Shown in pieces: positions 1 to 7,699 of a stretch of DNA of 64,000 bases. Each line of letters opens with the position of its first letter. Positions within the stretch are counted from its first letter, which is position 1. A program made the translations under genes and the position numbers. The notes under the pieces are model-generated. The model was not told where the DNA came from and did no database searches. It worked only from the letters and a program-made list of their open reading frames with translations. The DNA is from CAYXFD01 sp964464175 (GTDB lineage: Bacteria; Cloacimonadota; Cloacimonadia; Cloacimonadales; JAJBBL01): the NCBI GenBank assembly GCA_964464175.1, contig CAYXFD010000004.1:91625-155624 (forward strand), written 5' to 3'.

Positions 1-541
1 GTCTTTCAAGAACTTTATCCAGTTCATCAAAAGCTTGAGATGCTTTGAACTGGTTGTAAAGAGCTTCTTCGTTACGGATCTGATTTCTTAAGGTGCGGTT
101 GACCTCGTTTTGAGGGATACTAACCCGGATAAAGGTCTGATATCTTCCGTTGTCCAAGACAAAAGTCTCTCTTCGGGCTATCTGAGTGCCGCTGAAATTA
201 GCATTAGCAACTACTCTGGCTACACTGCTGGTCAGAGCCAAAACCTGTGGATCCTCTACTCCTGCCTCTTCGATATAGTTCTTGATCATACTCTGAACAT
301 GTGTCTCGACATATTGAGCTGCTTCCTGCATGGCATTGGCATAGGCGGCTTTCTCTGAGGCATTTTGGCTGACATTCACCGATTGACCATAAGTAAAAAC
401 ATACTCAGAATCACCTTGCATGCCATACCAATCAGGTTGAAAGACAGCCTGGGGGCTATGCCGGGCAGATTTTCCGGAAGAACAGGCTGAGAGAATGAAC
501 AACCCGATAACTAAGAGAATAACGATACTTCTTACTTTCAT
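1..541 (-). CDS. Lipoprotein, LPP20-like (3' end outside window)
   Basis: About 180 residues are visible from the ATG at 541 (minus) to the window edge, so the C-terminus is missing. The N-terminus is a lipoprotein signal: MKVRS, a hydrophobic stretch, then the lipobox LSAC with the acylated Cys near residue 20. The mature part begins with a short Ser/Gly/Lys tether, then an alpha/beta segment with a long Ala-rich helix (ASEKAAYANAMQEAAQYV) and a later strand-like part (YQTFIRVSIP). This resembles LPP20/FlgT-N-type envelope lipoproteins, but the family assignment is by eye and weak. Lipid anchoring in the outer or inner membrane is inferred from the lipobox. The gene is separated from the upstream-lying thyX-like gene by 139 bp and could be its own unit. 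Confidence 0.7.
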   Translation of the reverse strand, partial: MKVRSIVILLVIGLFILSACSSGKSARHSPQAVFQPDWYGMQGDSEYVFTYGQSVNVSQNASEKAAYANAMQEAAQYVETHVQSMIKNYIEEAGVEDPQVLALTSSVARVVANANFSGTQIARRETFVLDNGRYQTFIRVSIPQNEVNRTLRNQIRNEEALYNQFKASQAFDELDKVLER

Positions 542-680
542 TTGGTACCTCCCTGAATACATTAGAAATTTTTTTCCAACTTTTATTACTCTTCGAATAC
601 TGTCTATAAATATTACACTCTTCCGCTCTTCATTGGCTCTATTTCAGAGACAAGATCGTTAGAATGCTTTTTAGAGTTTT

Positions 681-2108
681 TCACCTGCTTTTCTGCTTTA
701 GTTGTTCATCTCCAGATAACTGATCCTTTCCCATCATTAATCTGGCTGCCTTAGGGAGAAGTTGTTTCAGTCTGCTGTCAATTTGCTGAGATAGTTCTCT
801 GATCTCCCATTGAGCATGCTTATCTGAGCGGAGACGAGAAAAGTGATATAGTTCTCTTAAATTGGTTTTAAAAATCACATTTACTTTATGAGCGTTTGTC
901 ATAAGATAAGAACCGAGACCCCTTTTATGATCTTCGAGTTTATCATAAAGAGGAGAAAGAGCTGATAAAGATTCTTTGATTAAATGCTCCGAACGGGTTT
1001 TTCTAAAAATCTCCGGTATAACAAAGCCGTACTGGGGATGGTATCCGGAGCGGATAATTGTAGCAAGACGATGCCGCTTTAGTTGGGCAAAGCAACTTGA
1101 TGAAACACTAGCCTGGATTTGACAGTCAACCAGCTCAAAAGCTTTAGGTACCTGATGGTAGATATTTATATCAGAGAATACTCTCTGAAACAATTGTTCT
1201 TTTTTCTCTGTAGATAGTTTCTTTAATTTTAGAAGGAGTTGAGAGAAATCCTGTGGATAGTTCTCGAAGAATAGACCGGCTAATATTCTCTCCTCGGGAT
1301 CTGTCATCAGGATAGTTATGTCTCTGTTCAGAGGATTTGAGTCCGGTGGTTCGGCAATGTTAGAATTAAATTCCGGGAAACAGTTTTTCAGTTTCTTTTT
1401 ATAGGGATCGGATTCAACATAACGAATAAGGGATGGAGTTACTTTTTTGACCTGTGAGCCCAGGGAAGTGTAAAGAATGCTGGCTTCCAGCAGCTCCATA
1501 TTGGCTAATCGCCGCAGCAGATTCTCCAGACTTCGGGCATTGATAGTCATACCCATCTGGGTGGTCGTGGCTAAGGGAAGGACGTAACGGGCATCTTCCT
1601 TGGCCATTTCTTCTCTATTTCTATGAGCTAAAGCGGGAAGTTTTTCTTCGTAGTAATTGTAGGCTTTCTTGTACAATTCCTTATAAAGATCAAACAACTG
1701 AGAGATTTGTTGTTTGTAAGGTTTTTCCAGCGGAGAATCTCTTAACTCCTGAGGAGTAACGAATTCGTTATTCCAGGTTACATAACGTTGAGATTTCTCG
1801 GTGAAGGAGGCCAATCTGCTCTTCTGAACATACTCGGTCAGGTAACGCGAAATGCCGATGATATCGATATTAAATACAGCATGTTCGGCGATTGAGGAAT
1901 GTCCCATCTCGAAAACGATCTTCTCGTTTGATTGACGGGCTTTCTCAACCTCAGAGATCGCTTCCTGTCGTAAGTCATTCACATTCTTCCGGCTTCTGCT
2001 GATTCGGGCATAAGCAGCTGAAATTGTTTCCGGAGTTGCCTGAAGGGGCATATTAAGCATCTCTATTAAAGTTCTGTCAATGTTGAATCCAGCTATATCG
2101 ACGATCAT
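681..2108 (-). CDS. Double-domain ThyX-like (FAD-dependent thymidylate synthase family) protein
   Basis: 475 aa, about twice the usual ThyX length (220-250 aa), and it reads as two ThyX folds in tandem. Half 1 (about residues 45-235) has the ThyX strings GHSSIAEHAVFNIDIIGISR, then a signature R-x2-S-x4-S-x-R-Y inside SRLASFTEKSQRY, and a later NARSLENLLRRL helix. The canonical RHR of the motif is KSR here. Half 2 (about 255-460) keeps RHR in CFAQLKRHRLATIIRSGY but loses the S-x-R-Y end, and finishes with the ThyX-like C-terminal helix NLRELYHFSRLRSDKHAQWE. ThyX methylates dUMP using methylene-tetrahydrofolate and reduced FAD. Whether this split-motif form does so is unproven. It starts 48 bp after deoC, with an AGGAG about 10 nt before the ATG, so the two are probably co-transcribed as nucleotide-metabolism genes. 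Confidence 0.75.
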   Translation of the reverse strand: MIVDIAGFNIDRTLIEMLNMPLQATPETISAAYARISRSRKNVNDLRQEAISEVEKARQSNEKIVFEMGHSSIAEHAVFNIDIIGISRYLTEYVQKSRLASFTEKSQRYVTWNNEFVTPQELRDSPLEKPYKQQISQLFDLYKELYKKAYNYYEEKLPALAHRNREEMAKEDARYVLPLATTTQMGMTINARSLENLLRRLANMELLEASILYTSLGSQVKKVTPSLIRYVESDPYKKKLKNCFPEFNSNIAEPPDSNPLNRDITILMTDPEERILAGLFFENYPQDFSQLLLKLKKLSTEKKEQLFQRVFSDINIYHQVPKAFELVDCQIQASVSSSCFAQLKRHRLATIIRSGYHPQYGFVIPEIFRKTRSEHLIKESLSALSPLYDKLEDHKRGLGSYLMTNAHKVNVIFKTNLRELYHFSRLRSDKHAQWEIRELSQQIDSRLKQLLPKAARLMMGKDQLSGDEQLKQKSR

Positions 2109-2156
2109 TGATCAAAATCTCCTGAAAATTATTAAGAAAGTCGTTAAAGGGAGGAT

Positions 2157-2954
2157 TTATCTCCTGAAACTCTCTACGATCGAAACTCCATTGCTCGTTC
2201 CGATACGATTGGCTCCTGCTTCAAGCATTTTCACAGCTAAATCTGTTGATCTGACTCCGCCGGAAGCTTTCACTCCGAGTTTAGGTCCTACTATCTCTCT
2301 CATCAAAGATACATCATCTACAGTTGCTCCTGCTGAAGAAAACCCGGTAGATGTCTTAACAAAGAGAGCTCCAGACTTCTTTGCTGCCAGGCAGGCGATT
2401 ATTTTTTCTTCAGTAGTCAGCAGACAGGTTTCTATGATAACTTTCAAATCGACATCATTATCGAAACAGATATCAGAAACGATGCCAATATCACTGAGCA
2501 GGGAACTAATATCTCTTTCTTTGATTAAGGCGATATTATTAACCATATCAATTTCTGCGGCACCTTCCCGGATACAATGTCGGGTTTCCTCTCCTTTTAT
2601 CTCACTATTATTAGCACCGAGTGGAAAACCAACAACAGAGCAGACGAGAGAAGCAGAGCTTTTCAGGGCAGACTGACAAAGAGTAACAAAGAAAGGATTA
2701 ATACAGACCGCCTTAAAATGAAAACTTTCCGCTTCCTCACACAGTTTGGTTATATCGGCTGAAATCGAGTCCGGTTTAAGGTTAGTATGATCAATGAACT
2801 CAGCAAGAGTGGTAATTTTTTTTACGGTCTGATCTTCTCCCTCCATCCGGCAGATTTTGCAATTCAAACAAACCTCGTGTCCACCTCCGCAACGGCACTT
2901 TTTTTCTTCTCCTCTAACGAAGTATTGCAGAGCGATTTTTTTTATCTCATTCAT
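2157..2954 (-). CDS. deoC: Deoxyribose-phosphate aldolase with N-terminal Cys cluster
   Basis: 265 aa. DeoC cleaves 2-deoxyribose-5-phosphate to glyceraldehyde-3-phosphate and acetaldehyde by Schiff-base chemistry in the cytoplasm. Family motifs are all visible: DHTNLKP near residue 54, VVGFPLGA, EIDMVNNIALIK, the Schiff-base lysine in FVKTSTGF, and the proton-relay lysine in VKASGGVR, followed by GANRIGTSNG. The first ~40 residues are an extension containing five clustered cysteines (CRCGGGHEVCLNCKICRM, about residues 20-37), which looks like a small zinc or Fe-S site and is absent from the minimal enzyme. Start chosen at the ATG at 2954, with GAGGAG 8 nt upstream. It lies just upstream of the ThyX-like gene, which fits deoxyribonucleotide turnover. 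Confidence 0.93.
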   Translation of the reverse strand: MNEIKKIALQYFVRGEEKKCRCGGGHEVCLNCKICRMEGEDQTVKKITTLAEFIDHTNLKPDSISADITKLCEEAESFHFKAVCINPFFVTLCQSALKSSASLVCSVVGFPLGANNSEIKGEETRHCIREGAAEIDMVNNIALIKERDISSLLSDIGIVSDICFDNDVDLKVIIETCLLTTEEKIIACLAAKKSGALFVKTSTGFSSAGATVDDVSLMREIVGPKLGVKASGGVRSTDLAVKMLEAGANRIGTSNGVSIVESFRR

Positions 2955-3077
2955 TGTACGAACTCCTCATCTTTTTTATCTTTTTCTGTTCTAATAATTT
3001 AGAATTCTGGTTTCGACATCACTAACTCAATATTGTTACAATCATATAATCAAGCAAGACAATCTTAACCAAGCACT

Positions 3078-4139
3078 CTAAGACATCTTTGCCCTGGCTG
3101 CTAACTGACCACAGGCTGCGTTGATATCGTCTCCCCTGCTTTTACGGTAGGTGACAGCAAAGGGCAGAACCTGTAAGTATTCGGTAAATCTCTCTATCTC
3201 TTGAGCTGATGGAGATTGAAAAATTTGTTTAGCTGTGGTTTTATTCCACGAGATCAGATTGACTTTGCAGCAGAGATCTCCGATATAATCAATCAAAGCC
3301 TGAGCATCTTCTTTACCGATGTTGAAATCTTTGATCATGATATATTCAAACGTTACCCGGAAAGGATTATTTCTCTGATAGAATAGCAATTCTTCCTTCA
3401 GTGTCGGAAGCGGGTAGAGCTTGGCCACCGGCATCAAGTATTCTCTTTTCTCCTGAATTGCCGAGTTGAGAGAGACTGCTAATTTAACCTTGATTCTTTC
3501 AGCGAAAAGCTTCCTCATGCCGGGGATAATTCCACAGGTAGAGACTGTTATCCGCCGCGGACTGAAAGAAAGGGTTTGCTCTTCCTGCAGCAATCGGATA
3601 CTCTTGCAGAGATTATCAAGATTATCCAGCGGTTCTCCCATACCCATGAAGACGATGTTGGTTAGCTTTGTCTCTCTGTTATCCTGTAAGGCGATCAGAA
3701 CCTGAGCTATTATTTCAGCAGCATTAAGACTGCGGTTAAAACCTGAATTACCGGTCGCACAGAACCGGCATTTTCTCAAACAACCGACCTGTGAAGATAC
3801 ACAGAGAGTTTGTTTGCTTTGTGCCGGGATAAGAACCATCTCTATCAGATTACCGTCTGTGAGCTCAAGCAGGTATTTTTTTGTTCCGTCAACCGACAGG
3901 GATACTTTTTTTACTTCCGGTAACTCTATTGGAATCTTTTCCTGTAAAGAATCTCTGAGATTCTTAGGCAGATTGGACATCTTAGTATAGTCAGTAATCA
4001 GTTTTTTGTAGATCCAATCACAGACCTGAGTTGCTCTATAGCGGGCTTTCCGGGGATTATGGGCAGAGAGAGGTAAAAACAATTCGCACCATTCCTTGGA
4101 GTTGTATGATAAAGGAGAAGGAGGGGGAATATGGCTCAT
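3078..4139 (-). CDS. rlmN: 23S rRNA (A2503)-C2 / tRNA (A37)-C2 methyltransferase RlmN
   Basis: 353 aa, normal RlmN length. This radical-SAM enzyme adds a methyl group to C2 of A2503 in 23S rRNA, and of A37 in some tRNAs, using a 4Fe-4S cluster and two methylating cysteines. The N-terminal RNA-binding helices (RYRATQVCDWIYKK) precede the cluster motif C-x3-C-x2-C in CLRKCRFCATG (about residues 122-132). MGMGEPLDNLDN is the GGEP-like SAM contact, and the second methyl-carrying Cys sits near the C-terminus in NAACGQLAAR. The ATG overlaps the stop of the preceding RicT-like gene by 4 bp (ATGA), so translation of the two is coupled. Confidence 0.96.
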   Translation of the reverse strand: MSHIPPPSPLSYNSKEWCELFLPLSAHNPRKARYRATQVCDWIYKKLITDYTKMSNLPKNLRDSLQEKIPIELPEVKKVSLSVDGTKKYLLELTDGNLIEMVLIPAQSKQTLCVSSQVGCLRKCRFCATGNSGFNRSLNAAEIIAQVLIALQDNRETKLTNIVFMGMGEPLDNLDNLCKSIRLLQEEQTLSFSPRRITVSTCGIIPGMRKLFAERIKVKLAVSLNSAIQEKREYLMPVAKLYPLPTLKEELLFYQRNNPFRVTFEYIMIKDFNIGKEDAQALIDYIGDLCCKVNLISWNKTTAKQIFQSPSAQEIERFTEYLQVLPFAVTYRKSRGDDINAACGQLAARAKMS

Positions 4140-5038
4140 TTTTTGTGGTTCTTTCTGGTTCTCTGTCTATTGTTATGGTTTCGCTTATTTTTGTTGTCGT
4201 TACCGGGGAGATTATTAAGTGTTTTCCCGCTCTTCATATCCTTAAACTGTTGCAAAGAGATAACTTCTATGATTTGATCCTCGTTTGAAAGGTGCACAGT
4301 TTTGTTAAAATAGTCGTTCTTGTAAACAAAGAGACGGCTGTTATCATGTTTTATCTCTTCTCCGATTTCGGGGAATTCCTTGGCTGTTTCGGCATAGTAA
4401 TCTTCCTCATAATGGAGACAACAGAGTAAGCGGCCACAAGGACCCGATATCTTGGAGAGGTTGCCGGAAAGATTCTGATCCTTAACCATTTTTATCGTTA
4501 CCTGACTAAATCGTTTCAGAAAGGAGGCACAGCAATACTTATAACCGCACATGCCAATACCGCCGATCCGTTTTGCCTCATCTCTGCCGGTAGATTGATG
4601 CAACTCAATTCTTGTTTTAAAAACCGTTGCCAGTTCCCGAACAAAATCACGGAAGTCAATGCGGCAGTCAGCAGTAAAGAAGAAGGTCAATTTATTACCG
4701 TCAAATTGATATATAGTTTCAATAAGTTTCATCTCGAAAGGATATTTGGGGAGTAGGGAATTGAACTTTTGCGCTGCTGTCAGTTCCTTTTCCCGAACAA
4801 TATCGAGCTGTTTGCATTCGTCTTCCTGAGCAGTTTTGATGATCTTCAGAATCTTCTTGTTCTCGAATAAAACATCCAGCTCTTCACTGGAGATGGAACT
4901 GTGGATAACAGTCCCAATATCATAACCTCTTTCCACTTCAACGATTACGAGGGCCTCAGGTTCTATGTCTATATTGTTAGGATTAATGAAATATCCGAGC
5001 CTTCCGGAACGGAATTCAACTTCCACATAATGGTTCAT
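4136..5038 (-). CDS. ricT: PSP1 / RicT (YaaT)-like protein
   Basis: 300 aa from the chosen start. RicT-type PSP1 proteins act in the Ric (Y-) complex that promotes RNase Y-dependent mRNA processing and other regulation in Bacillus; the role in FCB bacteria is not established. The sequence has the PSP1 C-terminal domain with the typical cysteine pattern GMCGYKYCCASFL and GPCGRLLCCLHYE (about residues 185-235), residues that hold an Fe-S cluster in the Ric complex. The tail is Lys/Arg/Asn-rich. I use the ATG at 5038 because AGAGGT lies 5 nt before it; the longer frame to 5080 has no Shine-Dalgarno and adds 14 unconserved residues. The stop overlaps the rlmN start (ATGA). Confidence 0.85.
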   Translation of the reverse strand: MNHYVEVEFRSGRLGYFINPNNIDIEPEALVIVEVERGYDIGTVIHSSISSEELDVLFENKKILKIIKTAQEDECKQLDIVREKELTAAQKFNSLLPKYPFEMKLIETIYQFDGNKLTFFFTADCRIDFRDFVRELATVFKTRIELHQSTGRDEAKRIGGIGMCGYKYCCASFLKRFSQVTIKMVKDQNLSGNLSKISGPCGRLLCCLHYEEDYYAETAKEFPEIGEEIKHDNSRLFVYKNDYFNKTVHLSNEDQIIEVISLQQFKDMKSGKTLNNLPGNDNKNKRNHNNRQRTRKNHKK

Positions 5039-5198
5039 TATTACCTCTATATTTTTTTGTATGCTATTTATTATTAACATCGGTTATCAGGCTTTACCTG
5101 CCTGCCAAACAATAGAACCGGGTTATTCTAAGCACGGGGTATGACAATCTAAAGGATAGTTTTTATCACCCTTTTTCTTTGTTATATCATCTGCAGGA

Positions 5199-6419
5199 TC
5201 ACATCTTCATTTTGTACAAAGCTGCGATAAGGTTTTCCTCGGCAGAAGTGAGATCTACTTTTCTGCGTTGTTTTACGGTTTCAGCTGTTTGCAGAAAAGC
5301 ATCCAAACGATAAGAACGGAGATCATTACCGGTGCCCCAACTAAACGAAGGGATAAAACCAGAGAGCAGTTCATGACCGTATAGATTACATCCTATGCCG
5401 ATCACAGTTCCAGTATTGATAGAACAATTGATTCCCGTTTTAGAATGATCTCCAATAATTGCTCCCAAAAATTGGTTACCTGTATTTATTGTTTCTTTAG
5501 CAGGATAGAAATATGATTTAACAGGTTTATAGTTATTCTTGAGATCACTATTATTTGTATCCGCGCCCAGATTAATCCATTCTCCCAGAAAAGCATGACC
5601 GAGAAAACCGTCATGCTGTTTATTGGAAAATCCTTGAATAATTGAGGATTCTACCTCCCCGCCGATCTTGCAGGTTGGTCCGATCGTAGTTCCTTCATAG
5701 ATCTTGGCAGCTGCCTTTATCAGAGTATTTTTTCCAATGTAGACCGGTCCTGAGATAACGGCATTGGGTAAAATCCTCACGTTTTCATCAATGACAACAG
5801 GTCCTTCCGAAGCATCAATAACCACTCCCGGTTTAAACTGACTCCCTTCTCCTATCCAGACATTGTAGGGATTTAAGATAGTTACTCCGGGTTCTGTTTC
5901 AAAGAAATTATCCTGCTCATAAAAGAATTCGAAAAAGTCATTACGAATATATTCTGAGTTATTCGAGATGAGTTCCCAGGTATATTGCCAACAGTTAACC
6001 GGTTCAGGATCAATATCTATTCTGTTCAAGTTTTGGGAGAACTTTTCAAGCTCTTCGGAGGAGAGTTCTCGCTCTTTTGTTTCGCAACGAAAGGCAATGA
6101 TCGCATCTCTTTCTGCCAGAAGTGAGTTAGGGGATAAAGACTGAAGTCTTTTGACCCAATCATCAGAAATTTTCAATCTGCTGTTGATAAAGACTGTTTC
6201 TCCGTTGCTCAGTGCGTTAATCTTTTTATCAGGATGTCTCTCCTGATATGTTTCAGAAAGATGACCGGGAATGACCAATGCCGGGTTTTCGATTTCCATA
6301 AAAGCAGCAATTCGCTGCCTGAGCTTAAGAATTCCCAGTCTCAAATCTCCAGTCGATCTGTTTAGTGTTAAAGGATAGAAGTTTTCAATATATCTATCAT
6401 CAAATATCACATAGTTCAT
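5199..6419 (-). CDS. GlmU-like sugar-1-phosphate nucleotidyltransferase/acetyltransferase (FCB type)
   Basis: 406 aa. The opening MNYVIFDDRYIENFYPLTLNR...DLRLGILKLR is the hallmark of the alternative bacterial GlmU family (TIGR03991 type) found in Bacteroidetes and relatives in place of classical GlmU. It is proposed to make UDP-GlcNAc from glucosamine-1-phosphate. The N-terminal half is a diverged nucleotidyltransferase without the classical LAAGxGTRM loop. The C-terminal half (about residues 170-360) is a left-handed beta-helix with hexapeptide repeats (VVIDENVRILPNAVISGPVYIGKNTLIKA in order), as in acyltransferases. The start is supported by TGAGGT before the ATG. It sits at the end of the envelope gene run, consistent with supplying peptidoglycan or lipopolysaccharide precursors. 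Substrate is inferred from the family. Confidence 0.8.
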   Translation of the reverse strand: MNYVIFDDRYIENFYPLTLNRSTGDLRLGILKLRQRIAAFMEIENPALVIPGHLSETYQERHPDKKINALSNGETVFINSRLKISDDWVKRLQSLSPNSLLAERDAIIAFRCETKERELSSEELEKFSQNLNRIDIDPEPVNCWQYTWELISNNSEYIRNDFFEFFYEQDNFFETEPGVTILNPYNVWIGEGSQFKPGVVIDASEGPVVIDENVRILPNAVISGPVYIGKNTLIKAAAKIYEGTTIGPTCKIGGEVESSIIQGFSNKQHDGFLGHAFLGEWINLGADTNNSDLKNNYKPVKSYFYPAKETINTGNQFLGAIIGDHSKTGINCSINTGTVIGIGCNLYGHELLSGFIPSFSWGTGNDLRSYRLDAFLQTAETVKQRRKVDLTSAEENLIAALYKMKM

Positions 6420-6533
6420 TTCTTTACCTCAAATGTATAGAATAACACATTTTATACCACTGCCAGCATTTTGCTAAGAGGTATTACGTCAAATGATTTT
6501 TGGCTTTTCTTGAGGCCTGATTCTGCTGCTAAT

Positions 6534-7667
6534 CTATTTCCAGGAAAAGAAATCAAACAGACCGCGAAAAGCCACGAAAATAAGATAGAAAGGCTGGATG
6601 ATCGCCCAGACCGGAAAAAATGTAAGCCTTCCTCTTTCTGATTCAAATTTGGTGAAATTGAGAGCTACAAAAATAAACTCACTAACGAACTTACCGGCAA
6701 AGAGAAGCAGAGCAGTCTGCCAGCTTAAAAAAAGCAGAATAAGCATGACTAAATGAAGAGAAAAAACAATTACCAGATAGATGAAGAATTCCGGATTTAA
6801 GGCAAGCTGCCACTTAGAATTGGAAGCCCAACGGCTACGTTGACTAATTAGGTGGGAAAAAGATTTAACCGGTTGAGTATAGACAAAAGAGTGACCTATG
6901 AGAGAAAAGGTTACTTTAAGATTTTTTTTACGAAAAAGCTGCAAAAGATTCACATCATCTCCGGAGAGAAGATGCTTAATTTTTTCAAAGCCACCCACCT
7001 GGTAAAATGATTGTCTTCGATAAGCCAGATTCTGGTTGGAACAGGAAAAATATTTGCCTGATAGAATAGCACCTGCAGCAGCCATGAACATCAGCAGAAA
7101 ATCGAAGAACTCGAATCGGTGAAGGATAGAACTCTTCTTCCAGTTAGGTAATTGCGTTCTCGAGAAACCGGCAACCATTGATATTTTCTGCGAAAATTTG
7201 CTAACCATTGCTTCAATCCAATACTTGGTTACCAGACAGTCAGCATCAGTCAGGAGGATTATCTCATTTTGACTCTCTTCGATAGCCCGGGAAAGAGCAA
7301 ATTTCTTGGGAGATATCCCTTCCGGAGTACTTTCGATATTAACTAAACGGATATTAGTCCATTTAGAACAGAAATCCTCAATAATCTGAGCTGTTTTATC
7401 GTTCGATCTGTCATTAGCTATAATAATTTCATAAAGCTCTTGCGGATATGATTGATTGATCAGAGAGGTCAATAGTCTTCCTATGTTCTGTTCTTCATTT
7501 CTGGCAGCTACAACAACAGAGACGGCAGACTTTCGGTAATTTGGTTCGGATTCGTCTTTCCTCAGACCGGAATGGAAGATAAGCAGGTATATATCATAAA
7601 AAACAAGTAAAAAAAGACCCAGGAGAAAGAGAATGTTGGAAATTGTCATACTAAGAACCGGGAACAT
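6534..7667 (-). CDS. Membrane glycosyltransferase, family 2
   Basis: 377 aa. An N-terminal TM segment (residues ~8-28) leads to a GT-A domain with VSVVVAARNEEQNIGRLL, ANDRSNDKT, the metal-binding DAD in LTDADCLV, a GDD in LLSGDDVNLLQ, and the QxxRW motif (QRSRWASN) of processive, cellulose-synthase-like enzymes. Three C-terminal TM segments follow. It probably transfers sugars from nucleotide donors to a lipid or polysaccharide acceptor at the inner membrane; the sugar is unknown. The gene lies 32 bp after the PBP gene. No strong Shine-Dalgarno precedes the ATG at 7667, and an in-frame ATG six codons later is an alternative start. Confidence 0.88.
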   Translation of the reverse strand: MFPVLSMTISNILFLLGLFLLVFYDIYLLIFHSGLRKDESEPNYRKSAVSVVVAARNEEQNIGRLLTSLINQSYPQELYEIIIANDRSNDKTAQIIEDFCSKWTNIRLVNIESTPEGISPKKFALSRAIEESQNEIILLTDADCLVTKYWIEAMVSKFSQKISMVAGFSRTQLPNWKKSSILHRFEFFDFLLMFMAAAGAILSGKYFSCSNQNLAYRRQSFYQVGGFEKIKHLLSGDDVNLLQLFRKKNLKVTFSLIGHSFVYTQPVKSFSHLISQRSRWASNSKWQLALNPEFFIYLVIVFSLHLVMLILLFLSWQTALLLFAGKFVSEFIFVALNFTKFESERGRLTFFPVWAIIQPFYLIFVAFRGLFDFFSWK

Positions 7668-7699
7668 TAATCATTCAGTCAGGTAAGAGTCAGGATCAT

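Noticed and set aside
2080..2676. 198-codon plus frame across deoC
   Set aside because: Antisense shadow of deoC, whose motifs are complete on the other strand.
6452..6646. 64-codon minus frame overlapping the end of the GT2 gene
   Set aside because: Overlaps the conserved TM end of the GT2 gene in another frame and has no ribosome binding site.
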